Both the position numbers and the translations under genes were made by a program. The notes beneath the pieces are model-generated. The model did not search any database, was not told the origin of the DNA, and saw only the letters and a program-made list of their open reading frames with translations. Positions 59,098-64,000 of a DNA stretch of 64,000 nucleotides are shown here, piece by piece (positions within the stretch are counted from its first letter, which is position 1; every line of letters begins with the position of its first letter). Location of the stretch: the NCBI GenBank assembly GCA_030386875.1, contig CM059564.1, positions 64,523,936 to 64,587,935 on the forward strand. The letters are read 5' to 3'. The DNA comes from Morinoia aosen. Its lineage: Eukaryota > Arthropoda > Malacostraca > Amphipoda > Talitridae.

Positions 59098-61827
59098 GTG
59101 AAGATCATCGTTTGTTTCCCACGTCAGTTTCGTGATGCCGACCTATTGCCAGTTTAAGATGAAGGAGGCTTCCAGCACACGGTGCTTCACTAATACGATA
59201 ATTTCAGGCTGTCTTTTTCCAGCTATGGTGATGAACGCCCGATTTTGGTTCCGGAATTTTGTTTTCGATGATTTGCCGGCACGCGCAGTCGCATGACATA
59301 CGCAGCTGTTCGGAGCTTTTTTCTGCTTATTGAGCCATACTCGAGGGCAATACCTGTGCATTTAAAGATGCTACGAGCAATAATACACTATATTATGAAC
59401 TCGACTGTTCTACTTGAAGCTAAAAATGTTAAAAAAACTGAGCTATAAATTATTTACTGATGAACTTGAACTAGCTGCTGATAAGAATTGCATATTGATT
59501 TTGTTTTCTGCTTCATTACGGAGTGAGCATTTCACGGAGTGAGTAAATTTCATATGCATTTTATGCTTTGAGCTACTCTTAGCATGTTGTCTTGAGCCCA
59601 GCTGTTGTGTAGACTCTAATATTATTACATAATACAACTATAATGTTACTGTATAAACTTAATTATGACAAATACAACTATAAGGTAGTCATAAAACACA
59701 GTGAACTCAATGCGAGGTAAAATTTCAGTAAAAGAGGTACTTGCTTCTGCTAGGAACATAGTTTTACTATTTTACCTATGAATCGTTGGTGTACCTATGA
59801 ATGTCTGTGGTTAGCATACTTATTTTTATAGGAAAATCACTGCAAACCCAAATGTGAAATACATGAAGTAGCTTTCAATTTTATGATGATTTTATCTCCA
59901 AATTGATTCTTGCCCTGATAAAGCATGTGCTTTTGCTTCAAGAGGGGAATCAATAATTATTTGAGTTTAATTACTGGATTTCATTGAGTAATTGTGAAGA
60001 GTCTGTCAGGGAAAAGGTTTTCAATGCATGGTAATTACAACAATTGATGCTGCTGAAGGTAATTTTAAGTCCTCTAAACGCAAATTCATTCTATTTCAAT
60101 GAGTGAGATTTCAGAAATAATTAATTTATACAAAGAAAGAAAAAGAATACGTTCCTTCAGTGACTCGTAAGCTAAGCTTCAAAGTTTCATGAAAATAAAT
60201 TCGCAAGTTCACTAACTTGGCGGTAACAATGAAGCCAATCTCATTTGCATCTGGGAGTCGGGTGCGCATTAGAATTTATTCATGCTTTTTTCCAGCCAGG
60301 AATTATTAAGCGCAATAAGACAACGTCAGCAACACAGCGTATTATTGCATGCCGTTCGTAAATAGCATGTTGCTCCGCGCGGCTCCGTCTCTCCGTAGGC
60401 ATCTTCCCATGGACTTCACCGAGTTCACGACCCAAACTCGGAGCTATATGAGAGGGAGGTCATCTATCCCTCCAATGACATGTTAACTATAGGTTTACAA
60501 ATTGCGATATTTCTGCGAGTGTGTTTTCGTACTTATTGGTTCATAGGTAATTCCATGGCAGAAACGATCTCTAAATTACGAAGTTGAAGAAACATTTCTC
60601 TCATCCGTCTCACATAGCGCACGCAATTGGGCTTCAGAACTTATATTTCTCATCCATTCACTTCATATTCCTTCTCTGCCAAGACCTCAAAAATTATGCC
60701 GAGCACCTGACTCAATTCAACACTTCATTTAGTCATAATAAACTCAGGCAGATGTTTCACTAGCACTTTTTGATATAAAATTAAAATAGACAGCAGTGAG
60801 CGGCCGCCACCGAGCCGAGGCAGTCATGGGGCCTCCCGACCACGAAAAAAACGCTAAAGTTATTTGTTGACCAAAAAATTATATTATCAATATATTTTTG
60901 ACCTCATCTCGGAGAGAACATGCATGTGCAACATTTATATTAAGCACCATTTATTTGAGGCGCAGCATCCTTTCTTCAAACAGGGGTGTGACGTTCTACT
61001 GGCAGTAGAGCACATCGACCTTAGAGTTAATCATCTCTAGCGAACCTCGACTTGCATGGCTGGAAATTAGTCAATTTATTCCCAGTTATTCAGAACTTGA
61101 ATCAAACATCCTGTTATTTGAATAACTAGGAGTAATTTTTGTACGTGTGAATTGCGGTGCACTTATAAACATGTCATGTAACTCGAGGATTGACTGTGTG
61201 TTCAAATGAAATCTACGTTTTTTGAGCTATTAATAACCTCAAACTTTGATGTTTGTCGAAAAATTGAATAGACAATGAGTTAATATGCGAAAGATTGGGT
61301 TGCAAAAAAATGAAAGCGATTGTTTTCCTCATTTGCTCTCTTCTTTTCGAGTTGGAGGTGCAAAGTTTCTTTGTGCGGGTGAAATACTCAAACCATGATT
61401 ATGCTTGGCCGTAAATCCCCACACCATGCAGAAAAGTGTAAAAATATTCCACAAATTTATTACGTTCTAATGCTTCATTTTCTTAAAACAAAATTTTCTT
61501 CAGCGACATTTAAGTAGGCGTTTAAATTTCATGCATCCCAAGATGCATTTTGAACAATTTATTTCGCTAATGTTCTGCAAGTACCTCCTCCATTAACTGA
61601 GCAGTGACGAATGACACTTTAAAGATGAGTTCAAACAGCCTTTTCTTTCTGAGCGTAAAATTGCTTTCCACTTCGAGCCTTATGTTTTTGTGTGGCGAGT
61701 ATCACCCGAACTGCGATGCTTCGGTGGTGTATTGAAAAGACTTGTCTCTCAGGTGCCCTGTTGCGTCAGGCTTGGAAAGTGTGCGGGTGACTTAAGAAAT
61801 TGCTGACGGCCTATACTTGACAACCTC
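59098..61827. other. AT-rich intergenic region
   Basis: No gene recognised. Small GC-rich spots at 60.36-60.45 and 60.80-60.84 kb have no frame or RNA that I can support. Confidence 0.4.
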
Positions 61828-62108
61828 GCTTGAACGGTCTCCACGATTGCAAGGCTGATAGGTCTGCTTTGGCTAACAAGCTTGAAATGTCTGCCCAACC
61901 AGATGACTGGCAAATTTAGCTACGTAGAAAATGTCTCCCTAACCAGATGACTGACAGATTTAGCTACGTAGACAAACTTAAAATGTCTGCGTGTCCAGAT
62001 TACTGACAGATTTAGCTATGTGGACAAGCTTGAAATGTCTGTCTAACTAGATGGCTGATAGGTTTAGTCAAGTAGCCAAGCTTTAAATGTCTGTTGAACC
62101 AGGTAACA
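61828..62108. repeat. 52-bp tandem repeat, about 5 diverged copies
   Basis: The unit runs roughly GCTTGAAATGTCTG..CTAACCAGATGACTGACAG followed by ATTTAGCTACGTAGACAA. The ATGTCT anchor lies at 61887, 61931, 61983, 62035 and 62087, giving three exact 52-bp steps and one 44-bp step. A more diverged copy precedes these. Confidence 0.85.
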
Positions 62109-63840
62109 AATATGTTTAATAAGCACACACGCGTGAAAGGTCCACCCTAACAGCCGTAAGAAATGAACTGTACAGCAGGCAACTCGAGGTTGCTTACTTC
62201 CGCGAGAAATGGAGCCTGTTAACAAGTCGGCGAGCTCGTCAGGCACGCACGCCGAAATACATCCGCCGGATAGAGGGCAAGAAAAAACTGCTTTTATTTC
62301 CGGAGCGAAGGTAGGACACGACCCAATCTGTGCAACATTTGGGTAGTAAGCTGTGAAAGTCTTCGTACTGTCGGTGAATATTCGCATATCCGAAATAAAC
62401 GTGAGCATAAAAACACTTTTAAATGGATTGAATTTATCCATTAGTAACTATGATTCATGATGCTATTACCTGAAATACGTTTTTGAAATTGTAAAAGTAC
62501 AAATTAGTTAATGAAAAATATTTATTAACTCAGAAGTAATGTATATGCTATGTTAGTAAACTTGTACTATTTGTACTAGATAACTTCTTAAAAATTAAAA
62601 AAACTTTACCCTTTCTTTGAATTCTAGTTCCAAATCATCGCTCACACGTAGAGTGTAAAACACACCACGACAAGTTTTAAAAGCTTTAAGTATCCCATCG
62701 CAGTTAAGTTCAATGAAATTATGTCATGGAATTACAGAAAGTTAGATACTTCAAATTAAAAATTTGGAACGGAAACATATGTTACTATTTAAAGTGGAGA
62801 TTTTCCTTGAACTGCTCAGACGCAGATAGCAACGCTGGTGAGCGACGTGCGGTTGTTTTGGAGGCGGAGGGAAACTTTACCGTGTACTGCTGCTATACGG
62901 AGACTGATAAAACGAATAGTGAATAAGGAGTCTACACATGATCAATTAATTAGGGTTGGATTTACCGAGAATAAAAATATTTTCTATTGTAAATATGCGC
63001 AGGATTAACAAATCATTTTGAAAAATTCACAAAACTAGAAATGAAATGCCTTCAACGGTCAATTTCGTCGTGAAGTACTGATAACAGTTTAACTTACCCC
63101 AGATGCATCCTTTTCTCCCAGGCTCACCTGACGGAGCTCAGAGCTGCGGATGCTGCAATACAGTTTTATCTTGAACCGTCAACTATCTAACCTGCTGGAA
63201 AAGCGGGAAGGTGAAAGTGAACGGGAAGGCGCTGCGTAAATACGAGAAGCTTAATCTTGCCTTCATTTACATTAAAAAACCCCGTTGCCAGGAAGTGAGA
63301 AGGGGTTCAGCAGAGGGTAATGTATCAGGCTGCGTGCTTATGAACTTATCAGGCCGCGAGAGACTCCTAATCTTCTTATGTTGCTCTAAATGTCACACAC
63401 ATTTCTGTCACTGGTCACAATATCCTCTCATAACTGGATGCTGAGGCTGGTGGGTTTGGCTCTTATGTAATTCAATATATCATGTCTGTGAAAATACTAA
63501 AATCTAGTTTTACCCTTAAGACCATTTCTCGTTTTTTTCACTTTTACAAAGTGCACAGAGTACGAACGCTTTGGGGAACCATAATCTTCCTGTTGCTCAA
63601 AAACATTCAATTGTCCTTTGCTTTCAGATATTTATTTTTGTAACTGTATCGTACTGAGATTGGGAATACGAAAAGTGAATGAATTTAACGGAGAAAACCT
63701 GAACTCTCATAAAATTTAATAACGCTTGCTGAAACGGCGAAGCTTTTAAGAGCTCAGCAGGTCTCCGCATTGCTGCCGAGGCCGCCAGGCGGCCGTGCGA
63801 CCTTCATTCTAATGTCTTTCCTTTCGTTTTAATAGCTCTC
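62109..63840. other. Intergenic region
   Basis: No gene recognised. The - strand frame at 62064-62441 (125 codons) partly overlaps the 52-bp repeat and has no family resemblance. GC-rich spots near 63.75-63.81 kb are unexplained. Confidence 0.4.
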
Positions 63841-63847
63841 TTATAGC

Positions 63848-63960
63848 AGACGATTAGCTAAGACGAGTACGAGACTTGTACACTGCAACGAGTTCGATCC
63901 TCTAAAAACCGCTGTGCGGTCGAGCACATTTGTCTCGAGGGAAAGGGGCTTTGGAATTGC
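63848..63960 (+). repeat. tRNA-like SINE head near the window end
   Basis: TAGCTAAGACG at 63855-63865 fits the A box with one mismatch, and AGTTCGATCCT at 63891-63901 is a good B box. The 36-base spacing is normal for tRNA. The T-arm and acceptor stems do not pair well, so a tRNA-derived SINE is more likely than a tRNA gene. Confidence 0.4.
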
Positions 63961-64000
63961 ATTTCTTAGCCGAGATAGGGCGCATGACGCGTAGATTGTG

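Noticed and set aside
63848..63920. tRNA gene
   Set aside because: A and B boxes are present but the T-arm and acceptor stem do not pair, so a SINE head is more likely.

Overview
The window looks like nuclear DNA from an invertebrate animal, most likely an insect with a large, repeat-rich genome. Short GC-rich exons lie in AT-rich introns. The mobile DNA is of animal type: Tc1/mariner, piggyBac-like TTAA elements, Penelope-like GIY-YIG retroelements and tRNA-derived SINE heads. There are no bacterial-style operons, and most open frames are chance frames in AT-rich or tandem-repeat DNA.

The one gene I can identify lies at 2068-11853 on the + strand. Seven exons with matching splice phases encode the last ~470 residues of an orthologue of SANBR (KIAA1841, SANT and BTB domain regulator of class switch recombination). 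They carry the Cys/His-rich region after the BTB domain, the VYWRLWG motif, the PCC...LRF...GC-V motif and the W-D-RS-R-NQD-QR block near the C terminus. The SANT and BTB exons must lie left of the window. The gene ends with a stop at 11851-11853, and possible poly(A) signals lie near 12.93 kb. One intron carries a degenerate piggyBac-like insertion. One exon edge carries a 43-bp tandem duplication, and another has a NAGNAG acceptor whose first choice would bring in a stop codon.

From 12.9 to 64 kb I find no further gene that I recognise. The region holds a 31-bp minisatellite with a 248-bp higher-order repeat (17.2-18.2 kb), an 18-bp repeat (21.3-21.7 kb), a possible LTR (21.8-23.4 kb), two dead Tc1/mariner transposases (26.5-27.4 and 31.7-32.6 kb, - strand), a 230-bp piggyBac-type MITE (28.0-28.3 kb), a decayed Penelope-like element (29.2-30.1 kb, - strand), a SINE (37.7-38.06 kb), a (TTATA)n array (39.5-40.3 kb), a perfect 34-bp palindrome (45.9 kb), an inverted pair of Penelope-like 3' ends inside one 12-bp target duplication (49.4-50.2 kb), a 16-bp minisatellite (51.5-52.5 kb) and a 52-bp repeat (61.8-62.1 kb). 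A few exon-like frames (15.98, 41.59, 45.46, 55.92 and 58.82 kb) are listed as weak candidates.
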